A DNA stretch of 64,000 nt from Tritrichomonas musculus (Eukaryota; Parabasalia; Tritrichomonadida; Tritrichomonadidae), in contig JAPFFF010000024.1 in NCBI GenBank assembly GCA_039105265.1, positions 496,001 to 560,000 of the forward strand. The letters are read 5' to 3'. Position numbers and translations under genes: made by a program. This document shows, one piece after another, positions 39,638 through 49,236 of this stretch (positions are counted from its first letter, which is position 1; every line of letters starts with the position of its first letter). The notes under the pieces are model-generated. The model was not told where the DNA came from, did not search any database, and saw nothing but the letters and a program-made list of their open reading frames with translations.

Positions 39638-41655
39638 TTATTTATCCAAGTAGAAAGTATCCAAATTTGCAGACAGCGAGCTGCTTATCAAGATGACTTT
39701 TGAAGCGAATTTTCCGATGAACAAAATGACGGACGGTGACAATCTTGAAGTGAAGAAAGTGATTAAGAACTGCCTCATACTTTCAGCTTCACAAGACTGC
39801 AAGTTACTCAAATTTTTCTCTTCTTCAACTCGAGGATCATCGAGGACAACTTCGCCCGACAATTCGTCGTAATGGTTGATCAAGTAGTTGTAATCAAAGA
39901 GGTTGAACATGTGAACTTTTGTTATCTGCTCAATTGGCAATTTGAAAGGCGATAAAGAAAGACGAAGAAATTCTTTTGGCAGGCTCAAAAACGTGAATGG
40001 TTTGAATTCAAATTCATCACCTTTATCGACGTCGATTGTCTTGAATTTGACGTTATAAAGAAGGGAAAGATTTGAAGGAGAAAGGATCTCATCCCAGTCA
40101 ATCAGATTTGCAATTGAATTCGAAGAAGCATCGATATCCAAGAGAAAATGCTGAACAAGACAACAACGACGTAAGAAGAGACAAATCAATTTTTCATCTT
40201 CATTGTTGTCGATTAAATCGGAAACAATTTTCTTGAATATTTCTTGAATATTTCTTGGATTTCAATTTCATCGGACTCAATCAGTGCTTTAATTAGACGT
40301 TGGAACAATGTCATTTTTTGCTCTTCTTCAATCTTCGGTTTCTCGTAGATTCGATATGCATACCAGGCTGTCAAGAAGAGGTTTCTAGCAAGCAAAACAT
40401 TCTTCTCTGAATCGAGACAGTCAGGCAAACTTCTTAATCGAATTTCGAAAGTTGATATCAAAGAGCTGATTGATTTAATGAGCTCAATCAAAGTGCTCTG
40501 AACGATATCTCCTTTCAAATTAAAGAAGCTAACAAAAGTGAGGCAAAAAGATCGAATTGAAACAATTGCACTTTTTGGCAACGGCAAATCTTCGTTCAAT
40601 TCAAATGAATTCAAATCTTTGAAGATAACCGTCTTCGGTATCATGTCAAGTGATGGCAGAAGACAATTCTTCTTCGATCGATCAATTGGACAAGTGAATG
40701 GAATATCTTTGACACAGTCTGGATGAACTGAATGTTGACAAAGATTAAATTGAAGAACGTAATTCGCGCCTGCACTGCATCGTTTAAATTCTTTTTTTTC
40801 CATTTGTTTCAAGTACTTTTCATGCTCTTCTCTCTGATATTTCTTTAGGATGTGGCTGTAACTTTTTGTCTTCTTTTTGGCAATTCTTTCTTTAACAATA
40901 TCTTCAGCCAATGATCGATAAATAGCTTCAATAAAGTTGCGTCTTTCAGCGAGCTGCTCCTCATCCAATCCTTCATCATTAGAAAATCCAGGAAAACTTT
41001 CTAAAATGGCTTGAATCATTTGTTCTTTATCAATGTCATCATTTTAATTTTCTTCTTCTTCTTCTTCTTCAATATTGAATGTTTCATAATCATCAGCGAT
41101 GTCATCAATTGCACGATCTTCGCTGTCTTTGCTCACTTTAGGTGGCTTGTCAATAATGAAAGGAAACTTCGTTCGATACAAGTAAAGTGGATAAGTGAAA
41201 ACTTCGTCTTTTTTATACGTGGAACAAATTGAGCAAACTTCTTTGTCAACGCCAAAAGGAGCACTGTTACTTACTGACGAAATTGCGTCAATTGAATCAC
41301 TTCCTCTTTGATTGTAGTTTGCAATCATGTCTTTGTAATGATTCATTATATCGGCCTTCAATTTGTTTGCTTTTTTACGGTTTTCTGCTTTGATATCTTT
41401 TTCCGAATTTTCACTTTTCGTTGAACTTTCTTCTTCCTTTTTCTCAATGGAATCAATGTGAACATAAGATGACATTTGATGAAGAACATCGTGGCCAAGT
41501 TTGCCTTTCTCAAGAAGAACATCAATGAATGATTTCGGTTCAAGATCATTTGAACTTATTTTCATCTTAAGAAGAGAAACAAAAGTATCTTTATTCAGTG
41601 TGTTTTCAATGATTGCGTTTCCGTTTTCATCAACGTGATAATTGAAAATTTTTGA
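39638..41655 (-). pseudogene. UBR-type (N-recognin) E3 ubiquitin ligase, C-terminal relic
   Basis: Three same-strand frames carry the end of a UBR-type ligase. A basic coiled region (KKANKLKADIMNHYKDMIAN) precedes a RING-like module: EVCSICST, then CQHSVHPDC and FTCPIDR further down, and the last frame has the UBR tail-like segment MFNLFDYNYLINHYDEL. The first two frames are in phase and separated only by one TAA after a poly-Glu stretch (41,044). The second and third are out of phase because an 11-bp unit (ATATTCAAGAA on the minus strand, 40,233-40,256) is present twice; one copy would restore the phase. The UBR box and the 1000 or so N-terminal residues of the family are missing, the frame being closed at 41,656. 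So this is a truncated, broken copy of a host gene, young enough for good codon content. Confidence 0.75.
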
Positions 41656-41720
41656 TTACTAAGTATTAAATGAGATATTTTACTTACAAAAATGAGATTA
41701 TATTTGGCCCTAAAAAATAA

Positions 41721-41730
41721 AATAAACGTC
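41721..41730 (+). promoter_or_regulatory. AATAAACGTC element before the DHH gene
   Basis: AATAAACGTC ends 18 bp before the ATG and is followed by a T-rich stretch. The identical decamer sits at the identical distance before the ankyrin gene at 60,338. No obvious TCAYW initiator lies in either leader, so this may be an alternative core promoter; it resembles in general form the non-initiator core elements described in Trichomonas vaginalis, but I cannot name it with certainty. Confidence 0.5.
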
Positions 41731-41747
41731 TTTTAATCTTTTTTAAA

Positions 41748-42743
41748 ATGACTCAAGAAAATCATAGCAAAATGGAACAGATTTTATCAAAAATAAAAGA
41801 ATACAATCGAATTATTCTTACACGCCATATTTGGCCAGATGGTGATGCAATTGGTTCATCAAAAGGTTTAGCTGAAATATTACGTTCTACATTTCCACAA
41901 AAAGAAATTTATGTTCAATCGAATGACAGTTCAGAATATCTCTCATTTTTGGGACCAGATGATGCACCAATTGATCCAGAATTATACAAAGATTCTCTAT
42001 GCATTATATTAGATACATCAAATGAAGAACGTATTTCAAACTCTTACTATAAAACTGCCAAAGAAATCATCAAAATAGACCACCATGTTGATGCCACACC
42101 TTTTGGTGACATTTCATGGGTTGAAGACCAAAGATCTTCAGCGAGCGAAATGGTTGCCCTTTTTTATCAGACATTTCAAAGCGAACTCAAAATTACAAAA
42201 GAAGCAGCCAGATACATTTACACTGGAATAGTTACAGACAGTGGAAGATTTCGCTATGAGTCTACAAAAGGCGAAACTTTACGACTTGCTTCAATTTTAC
42301 TTGACGTTGGAATCGACACCGAAGAAATCTATTCAAATCTTTATCTAAAAGATTTTGACAACTTTAAATTCCAATCTTATGTTTATGATAAACTAAAAAT
42401 GACAGAAAATGGAGTTGTTTATATTTTTGTTGATTCTGAAATGAAGAAAAAATTCAATCTGAGCAATGAAAAAGCTGGAGACGTCATCAGCTTAATAACC
42501 GAAATCAAAAAATGCATCGTCCAGCTCGCTTTCATCCAGTTGGAAGATGGAAAAGTTAGAATAAGATTGAGGAGCAGATACGTGCCAATTAGAGAACTCG
42601 CCCAAAAATACGGAGGAGGCGGCCACGAATTTGCAAGTGGCGCTGTAATAAACGATCAAAGCGAAATACAAAAAGTTGTGGAAGATGCTGACCAAATTAT
42701 TGCTGAATTCAAAGAAAATCATAAAAATAAGATCTTTATATAA
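41748..42743 (+). CDS. DHH/DHHA1 phosphoesterase, NrnA-like (nanoRNase / pAp phosphatase)
   Basis: The 331-residue protein has the full NrnA layout. The DHH domain contains RHIWPDGDAIGSSKGL (metal ligands in HxxPDxDAxGS-like form, about residues 26-41), LDTSN (about 89), the namesake IKIDHHVDATP (about 108-118) and IVTDSGRFRYES (about 160-171); the C-terminal DHHA1 domain ends with RELAQKYGGGGHEFASGA (about 280-297). In bacteria this Mn-dependent enzyme degrades 2-5-mer RNA and removes the 3' phosphate from pAp, linking RNA turnover and sulphur metabolism. Eukaryotic homologues are rare outside protists with many bacterial genes, so lateral transfer is likely (inference). The gene is a single intact exon. 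An Inr-free leader with AATAAACGTC precedes it. Confidence 0.9.
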   Translation: MTQENHSKMEQILSKIKEYNRIILTRHIWPDGDAIGSSKGLAEILRSTFPQKEIYVQSNDSSEYLSFLGPDDAPIDPELYKDSLCIILDTSNEERISNSYYKTAKEIIKIDHHVDATPFGDISWVEDQRSSASEMVALFYQTFQSELKITKEAARYIYTGIVTDSGRFRYESTKGETLRLASILLDVGIDTEEIYSNLYLKDFDNFKFQSYVYDKLKMTENGVVYIFVDSEMKKKFNLSNEKAGDVISLITEIKKCIVQLAFIQLEDGKVRIRLRSRYVPIRELAQKYGGGGHEFASGAVINDQSEIQKVVEDADQIIAEFKENHKNKIFI

Positions 42744-42764
42744 AATAAAGCAATGTTTATTATT

Positions 42765-42796
<32 letters not shown>

Positions 42797-43615
42797 GGAA
42801 GTTAAGGTCAATATTGACCTTGTATCATTTATCAGAAAAAAAAGTTTGAAACTTTTTGTCACTTTTGCGGAAAAAAAAAAAAAAAAAACATGAGCAGCTA
42901 CTCTTTTTTTTTTTCAAGAGCAAATTTTTGATAAATTTCTCATTGTTCTGGACGATAAAAGAGATTCTAACGTACGACAAAGAAAAAGTTGGCGTTCATC
43001 TTTCAATGATAAAGAAAGAAAAACTTTTTAAATATGTTAACGGTCTCCTGTATGAGGCATTCATGAAGAAGAGGCAGCAGATACAGAAGTGATATATTGT
43101 GGTTCTATAGATAATCATAAAAAGTTAATTCAATTGGTCTGAAATTAGTCAGATTTCTTCCTTTTCCACACCCAAAAAAAAAGAATTCATTTTTACCTCA
43201 ATAAATTTGTCTGTCCATATTCATTTATTTTAACAAAAGTATCAACTAAATAATAGTCAGTCTTTTCTGAAAAACCTTCAAAAAATTGAAATCATTGGGA
43301 AAATTTAAAAAAATATTTGAAAACACACTTTTTTTTTCTATTTTTCACCAATTTCTGAGGCAACATACAACCTTGCTGGCGTTGAGTAGACTTATATAAA
43401 TGAATCCAAGTTGAAATCCAGTGGCTGGAGGTAAAAATTGGTAAATAATAATTTTACGAATTTGTCAATTTGAATGCTATGAATAAAATGCAGATTTTAT
43501 TCCAAAATTCGGTTACAATGATTTGTTGATTTGTATGAAAAATACAAATATGTAAAAAAAAAAAGAAAAAAAGAAAAGAAAAAATGAATTTTTTAGTTAA
43601 TTAAGTTAATTAGGA
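42744..43615. other. Intergenic region, no convincing gene
   Basis: Convergent spacer of about 870 bp with a T27 run at about 42,770 and an A18 run at about 42,872. A 78-residue frame at 42,856-43,092 begins with a homopolymer-coded Lys run and has no match I recognise; I do not accept it. Nothing else is seen. Confidence 0.55.
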
Positions 43616-44872
43616 TCAATAATTATGATCATCTTGATGCTGAAATTCGAACCCTTCAATCATTAGAACGCGTTCTTCAATTTCCTTTTTCAATTGAAGC
43701 TGATTCTTTGTGAGTTTCTTGCCTTTACTATCGCTGAACAGGTCGTAGTTGTTCAATTTCATTATTTCGAAGATTTCCGCGAACGAAGGACGATTATCAG
43801 CCGATAGTGACAGGCAACGAGTGATCAGTTCACGGACCCAATTTGAAATACTGCTTGGCAAGCTAGGAGTAACGCCTTGGGCCACTTTGAGCATATTGAA
43901 CTTTGGGTATTTGCCAGTCATGATGAATATGAGTGTGACACCGAAAGAGTAAACGTCGACCTTGTTCGTGTACTTCGCCTTTTTTTCACCTTCATCGTCA
44001 TCGTCTTCGTCTTCTGCAAAAAGTTCCGGCGCCATGAAGCGGAGTGTTCCAACTCCCTTCGATTGGGATGTTTCGAGGTCGTCTTCGCGTACGAGGCCGA
44101 AGTCACTGATGCGAACTTCGTATTCTTTGTTCAGCAGGATGTTCGAAGGTTTGAGGTCGCGATGCATGAAGCCACAAAGGTGGATGTAGCGCATTCCGAG
44201 AACGATTTCAACAGTGATCACACACTTCTGCTTGTCGTCGATTTTGTCTTTGTTTATTGCTGCTTCGAGAGAAGTTTCTTCCAGTGAAAGGATCAGAGAT
44301 GGAGGGTGATTTTTATCGCCGTAGTTCATGCCGATGATGTCGATGATGAGTGGATGATGAACTCTGAACAGGATTTCGCTCTCTCGCATGAAGCCTTGCG
44401 CTGTTTTTTCTGAGAAGTCCTTCAGCTCCTTCTTCGCATATTTCTCTTCTTTGATAACAACTTTCACACATGACGTGGCTCCTTCGCCAATGATTGAGTC
44501 TTCGCGATAGTCGTCAGGATCGTAGAAGCTGACTTTCGCAGGCTTATTTTTCAGAGCCATGAGGAAAGAGAGAAGTTTCTGGTTTTTTTCTTCTAAATTC
44601 TTGATTTGTGATTTTATTTGGCCGTTTTCTTCTTTCAATTGGTTCTTTTCTTCTTCTATATCTTTGATTTGTGATTTTATTTGGCGGTTTTCTTCTTTAA
44701 ATTGGTTCTTTTCTTCTTCTATATCTTTGATTTGTGATTTTATTTGGCGGTTTTCTTCTTCTAATTGGCAGATTCTTTGATTGCCATTTGAATGTGCAAT
44801 TACTCCTTTATTTAAAATGTCAATGATTTTTTGATGCTTTTTTTGTTTTGCATAATCGAGGGCTGATTTGTA
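43616..44872 (-). CDS. Ankyrin-end, coiled coil and Ser/Thr (TKL-like) protein kinase: last coding block of a modular ankyrin gene
   Basis: The frame from 44,872 to the stop encodes 418 residues. It begins with the last ankyrin unit (YKSALDYAKQKKHQKIIDIL), continues into a coiled coil of three near-identical units (core ENRQIKSQIKDIEEEKNQ, about 45-100) and then a complete kinase domain: GEGATSCVKVV (about 123), YAKKELKDF (Lys), HRDLKPSNILLN (about 234), SDFGLV (about 255), MAPELF and VDVYSFGVTLIFIMTG. All catalytic residues are present. Ankyrin-kinase fusions are common in trichomonads and act as signalling kinases. The ankyrin part lies upstream as isolated 99-bp modules between spacers. 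G+C and codon use are higher in the kinase than in the modules, as if the two parts evolve separately. Confidence 0.85.
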   Translation of the reverse strand, partial: YKSALDYAKQKKHQKIIDILNKGVIAHSNGNQRICQLEEENRQIKSQIKDIEEEKNQFKEENRQIKSQIKDIEEEKNQLKEENGQIKSQIKNLEEKNQKLLSFLMALKNKPAKVSFYDPDDYREDSIIGEGATSCVKVVIKEEKYAKKELKDFSEKTAQGFMRESEILFRVHHPLIIDIIGMNYGDKNHPPSLILSLEETSLEAAINKDKIDDKQKCVITVEIVLGMRYIHLCGFMHRDLKPSNILLNKEYEVRISDFGLVREDDLETSQSKGVGTLRFMAPELFAEDEDDDDEGEKKAKYTNKVDVYSFGVTLIFIMTGKYPKFNMLKVAQGVTPSLPSSISNWVRELITRCLSLSADNRPSFAEIFEIMKLNNYDLFSDSKGKKLTKNQLQLKKEIEERVLMIEGFEFQHQDDHNY

Positions 44873-45095
44873 AAAAATGGAAAAAATAATTCCAAAAATT
44901 GTTTATATTTTTGAATATTATGAAAAAAAAAATTGAATATCATGAATGTTTTGTCTTAAAATGTCTTGGCTGTTGATGTCGATCTTTGGTTGTGATAATA
45001 AAAGTTGAACAACCTCTGTATTACCTTTAGAAGCTGCAACAATCAAAGGTGTACTATTAAATATCAGGATTGAATTCCAAAAATGAATCAAAAAA

Positions 45096-46801
45096 GAATT
45101 TTATGAAAAAATAAGATTTGAATTATATGAAAAAATAAGATTTGAATTATATGAAAAAATAAGATTTGAATTTTATGAAAAAATAAGATTTGAATTTTAT
45201 GAAAAAATAAGATTTGAATTTTATGAAAAAATAAGATTTGAATGGTATGAAAAAATAAGATTTGAATGTAATGAAAAAATAAGATTTGAATGTAATGAAA
45301 AAATAAGATTTGAATGTAATGAAAAAATAAGATTTGAATGTCATGAAAAAATAAGATTTGAATGTAATGAAAAAATAAGATTTGAATGTCATGAAAAAAT
45401 AAGATTTGAATGTAATGAAAAAATAAGATTTGAATGTCATGAAAAAATAAGATTTGAATGTCATGAAAAAATAAGATTTGAATGGTATGAATGCTTTTAT
45501 ATTAAAACACTTTTGCAGTTGATTTCAATATTTAGTTCTGATATCAAAAGTTGAACAATTTTTGTGTGACCGTAAAATGCAGCAAAAGAAAGTGGTGTCC
45601 AATTAAATATTCAATTGAAATTCCAAAAATTGTTTATATTTTTGAATATTATGAAAAAATAAGATTTGAATATCATGAATGTTTTGTCTTAAAATGTCTT
45701 GGCTGTTGATGTCGATCTTTGGTTGTGATAATAAAAGTTGAACAACCTTTGTATAACCTTTAGAAGCTGCAACAATCAAAGGTGTACTATTAAATATCAG
45801 GATTGAATTCCAAAAATGAATCAAAAAAGAATTTTATGAAAAAATAAGATTTGAATGAAATGAAAAAAAAAGATTTGAATGAAATGAAAAAATAAGATTT
45901 GAATGTAATGAAAAAATAAGATTTGAATGCCATGAAAAAATAAGATTTGAATGAAATGAAAAAATAAGATTTGAATGTAATGAAAAAATAAGATTTGAAT
46001 GTCATGAAAAAATAAGATTTGAATGTCATGAAAAAATAAGATTTGAATGTCATGAAAAAATAAGATTTGAATGTAATGAAAAAATAAGATTTGAATGCCA
46101 CGAAAAAATAAGATTTGAATGTCATGAAAAAATAAGATTTGAATGGTATGAATGCTTTTATATTAAAACACTTTTGCAGTTGATTTCAATATTTGGTTCT
46201 GATATCAAAAGTTGAACAATTTTTGTGTGACCGTAAAATGCAGCAAAAGAAAGTGGTGTCCAATTAAATATTCAATTGAAATTCCAAAAATTGTTTATAT
46301 TTTTGAATATTATGAAAAAATAAGATTTGAATATCATGAATGTTTTGTCTTAAAATGTCTTGGCTGTTGATGTCGATCTTTGGTTGTGATAATAAAAGTT
46401 GAACAACCTTTGTATAACCTTTAGAAGCTGCAACAATCAAAGGTGTACTATTAAATATCAGGATTGAATTCCAAAAATGAATCAAAAAAGAATTTTATGA
46501 AAAAATAAGATTTGAATGAAATGAAAAAAAAAGATTTGAATGAAATGAAAAAATAAGATTTGAATGTAATGAAAAAATAAGATTTGAATGCCATGAAAAA
46601 ATAAGATTTGAATGAAATGAAAAAATAAGATTTGAATGCCACGAAAAAATAAGATTTGAATGTCATGAAAAAATAAGATTTGAATGTAATGAAAAAATAA
46701 GATTTGAATGTCATGAAAAAATAAGATTTGAATGTAATGAAAAAATAAGATTTGAATGCCACGAAAAAATAAGATTTGAATGTCATGAAAAAATAAGATT
46801 A
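45096..46801. repeat. Three arrays of a 24-bp tandem repeat inside the ankyrin spacers
   Basis: Arrays lie at 45,096-45,480 (16 units), 45,829-46,140 (13) and 46,490-46,801 (13). The unit is GAATGTAATGAAAAAATAAG plus ATTT on the plus strand. The middle two bases after GAATG vary (TA, TC, CC, AA), and otherwise the units are nearly identical. The unit is an amplified piece of the spacer core (ATTCAAATCTTATTTTTTCA on the minus strand). Each array is a multiple of 24 bp, so array length does not change the frame. Confidence 0.9.
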
Positions 46802-46802
46802 G
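45481..46802. repeat. 661-bp tandem duplication of a two-module ankyrin cassette
   Basis: The units 45,481-46,141 and 46,142-46,802 are almost identical over 661 bp, each with one NWTPL module, an 88-bp spacer, one NSTPL module and a 375-bp spacer (99+88+99+375). Partial copies flank them on both sides. Differences are nearly confined to the variable bases of the 24-bp array, so duplication was recent or the copies are homogenised. Confidence 0.9.
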
Positions 46803-47125
46803 AATGGTATGAATGCTTTTATATTAAAACACTTTTGCAGTTGATTTCAATATTTGGTTCTGATATCAAAAGTTGAACAATTTTTGTGTGACCGTAAAAT
46901 GCAGCAAAAGAAAGTGGTGTCCAATTAAATATTCAATTGAAATTCCAAAAATTGTTTATATTTTTGAATATTATGAAAAAATAAGATTTGAATATCATGA
47001 ATGTTTTGTCTTAAAATGTCTTGGCTGTTGATGTCGATTTTCCCTTTCGCAAGTATATTTTGAATAGATTGAATGTATCCTTTTTTTGATGCATCTATTA
47101 GCTCTTGTTCTGGGCCTGAAAACAT

Positions 47126-48138
47126 GTTATAAAATTGAATTTTGAATTAAGTACGTTATATCCAAAATTTTCAAAATTTTTCATTTACTGATTGTCTAAA
47201 AATAAGTTACCCAAAATTTTTAAAATTTTCGAAAAGAACGTTTTCTAGTAGTTTTTTTTTTTAACTAATAAACTTTTTTTCTTTCTTCAAGAATTTAAAT
47301 ATTTTATATAATTGAATTAAAATTTCTTTAAAAATGGACAAAAAAAATAAAAAATAAAAACAGAAATATTTTTTCACTTTCCAAATTTATCACATATATA
47401 ATATTGTTTATTTTTATTTTTTTGGCTAAATATATGATTTGATTTTATTCTATTTAAATGGAGATAAATTTAGATATTTTATAAAATATTTTTATACAAT
47501 TATTTCAATTCTATTTCAAATTAAATTTAATTTTGAATCCATGTATCGGAAATTTGTCAACTTTTTGATAGAATAATTTTACATTCGAATTTTTTTTATC
47601 ATTCTATTATATAGTACACATATATTTTGTTTCAATTACAGACCTTTGTTTTGTATTATTTTAAATTTTCTTCACAAATATATTAAAAACAACTTTTTAA
47701 GAGATTGTGTTTTCAAAAAAAAAATTTTATAACATCCATTTGATGATTTAGAGAGACAAAAGACTTTTTTAGGAGCAATACGACCATTGCATTTTTTAAC
47801 GATATGTACAAATTCGATATTTGCCAGCTCGACAATAATTTCCACTACCATATTGTAATATTCATTGAATTAGATTATCTCTCAGATTATTCCACTGTAC
47901 CATATTTTTTGGTGCAAATCTTAGTAGTTTTATCTCAGTCATCCATTTTTCTATTGCCCTCTATCAATACATACATATCATTTTCATACATTTCACGACT
48001 CCTTCTACTAGATTATTAATTCAAGTCATAAACAAAAAAATGGCCGCATAAAGGAGATTATTACACAATTCCTGGCATCATATGACAGTTAGAATAGCCA
48101 AGTCCGAAAATGGGTAATGTTTTTTTTGATAGAAGTAA
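47126..48138. other. Intergenic region, no convincing gene
   Basis: About 1 kb of AT-rich DNA between the divergent kinase gene and the helicase relic. The part after 48,020 becomes less AT-biased and may already belong to the helicase-bearing element. No gene or RNA is supported. Confidence 0.5.
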
Positions 48139-48180
48139 CGTAGCTTCAAAAATGTCAATTTTTGGTATTTTTTTTTTTTT

Positions 48181-49236
48181 CATGATAAGTATGATTTACG
48201 TAAGATCACTAAACAAATCCGGACTAAGAAGTTCATCTGTGAAGCTCCAATCGGTTCTGGTAAATCGACAGCGATTCGTAAATGGATTGCATCGCATAGT
48301 ACAGAGAGGTTTATGGTTATAGTTCCAACAGTGAATATCGCTGAAGAGTTCTATACCAAGTTGAATGATATGTATGTTAATTCCATTCGGTTATGTGTTA
48401 ACGATAATGCGTTTAAAGAGTTTCACAAAGCTGTACACAATGAAGTTAATGTGATTATTACTACATACAACACAGCTTCGAAATGTTTAGGGGATCTAAT
48501 TGAAGAATATTACATGAACGAACAACGATTAGATTACTTTCTAGTGATTGATGAAGCGCATATGTTACTACAACATATTGGATTGATTGAGATTACTAAA
48601 GAGTTCGATCGAGTTGCGTTAATAAGTGCTACTGCTGACCATATTAAACACTTCGCGTGTTTTAGAGATTACATAATCGTTAATCCATGTATCGATAAGA
48701 GATACAATCGAAATATATACGTTAATAGGTTGATACCAGATGCTGATGAACAAAGAGCTGAGATAGTGAACTTAATCGATACAAAGCGAATGAACTACGA
48801 TAAAGTATTAATTAAGATCGAAGATAAGAAACAATGTAAGTTGTTGAAAGAGATGCTGATAGATAGATACAAGGTTGCGTTATACACAGGTGATACCAAA
48901 GAGATTAGGTTGAATGAGGATGGTTTGTTCGATGAAGATGTTGATGTTGTTATATCTACCTCATCTATCCAGAATGGACAGTCCATTAAAGAGAATATTC
49001 TATCTGTATTCGTCCAAACATATATCGATACTGTATCCAGTGTTAAACAGTTTCTAGGTCGAAACCGAAATCGAAACTCGGATGTATATGTATATGTTCG
49101 ATATGGTAAACACATGAACAAGAGAAAGTACTCGATACCGAACAACAGATATGAGTATACATGCGGCTTTGGGAGAGTTTGGGATGGAAAATCCTCCCAA
49201 ATGATCGTTTTTCATTCAATCGATTCCCAAAAATAA
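48181..49236 (+). CDS. DEAH-type helicase relic, probably from a virus-like or mobile element
   Basis: The frame encodes a superfamily 2 helicase core: Walker A in CEAPIGSGKSTAIRKWI (about 48,238-48,288, upstream of the first ATG at 48,313 and in phase with it), VIVPTVN (Ia), VIITTYNTA, the DEAH box in FLVIDEAHMLL (about 48,550), VALISATAD (motif III), then a second RecA-like half with IKIEDKKQCKLL, ALYTGDTKE, VDVVISTSSIQNGQSI and the VKQFLGRNRNRN motif VI. The arrangement resembles origin-binding-protein-type helicases of large DNA viruses and related mobile elements (family inference). Codon use is richer in CGA, TAC and GTT than in neighbours. The copy looks incomplete at its 5' side, and its 3' side abuts an insertion-like block. 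I regard it as a fossil. Confidence 0.65.
   Translation, partial: HDKYDLRKITKQIRTKKFICEAPIGSGKSTAIRKWIASHSTERFMVIVPTVNIAEEFYTKLNDMYVNSIRLCVNDNAFKEFHKAVHNEVNVIITTYNTASKCLGDLIEEYYMNEQRLDYFLVIDEAHMLLQHIGLIEITKEFDRVALISATADHIKHFACFRDYIIVNPCIDKRYNRNIYVNRLIPDADEQRAEIVNLIDTKRMNYDKVLIKIEDKKQCKLLKEMLIDRYKVALYTGDTKEIRLNEDGLFDEDVDVVISTSSIQNGQSIKENILSVFVQTYIDTVSSVKQFLGRNRNRNSDVYVYVRYGKHMNKRKYSIPNNRYEYTCGFGRVWDGKSSQMIVFHSIDSQK

Larger units (their letters stand above)
44873..47125 (-). other. Ankyrin module array of the kinase gene, interrupted by frame-breaking spacers
   Basis: The 5' block (47,015-47,125) starts at an ATG and encodes one ankyrin unit ending KIDINSQDI. Then come 99-bp modules at 46,828-46,926, 46,354-46,452, 46,167-46,265, 45,693-45,791, 45,506-45,604 and 44,960-45,058, of two alternating types: NWTPLSFAAFYGHTKIVQLL and NSTPLIVAASKGYTKVVQLL. 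Each is exactly 33 codons without stops. Spacers between them measure 88, 375, 88, 375, 88, 447 and 87 bp and contain stop codons. Spacers begin TTAAxAxAAAAxCATTCAT and end ATATTT. I see no GT-AG borders. Reading: either a decaying array or a gene whose spacers are removed or bypassed. Confidence 0.7.

Noticed and set aside
42856-43092. A 78-residue frame starting with a Lys and Phe run
   Set aside because: Its first third is coded by homopolymers and the remainder matches no family; it lies in a convergent spacer.
43877-44287. Plus-strand frames opposite the kinase
   Set aside because: They are antisense to conserved kinase motifs, which establish the minus strand as coding.
45147-46786. 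Frames reading MTFKSYFF repeats on the minus strand
   Set aside because: They are translations of the 24-bp arrays within spacers; length is due to the repeat, and they do not join the ankyrin modules in frame.
45096-46801. CRISPR array
   Set aside because: The 24-bp units are contiguous without unique spacers, and the genome is eukaryotic.
47804-48019. A 71-residue hydrophobic frame
   Set aside because: Composition follows the AT-rich DNA; no signal, motif or supporting context.
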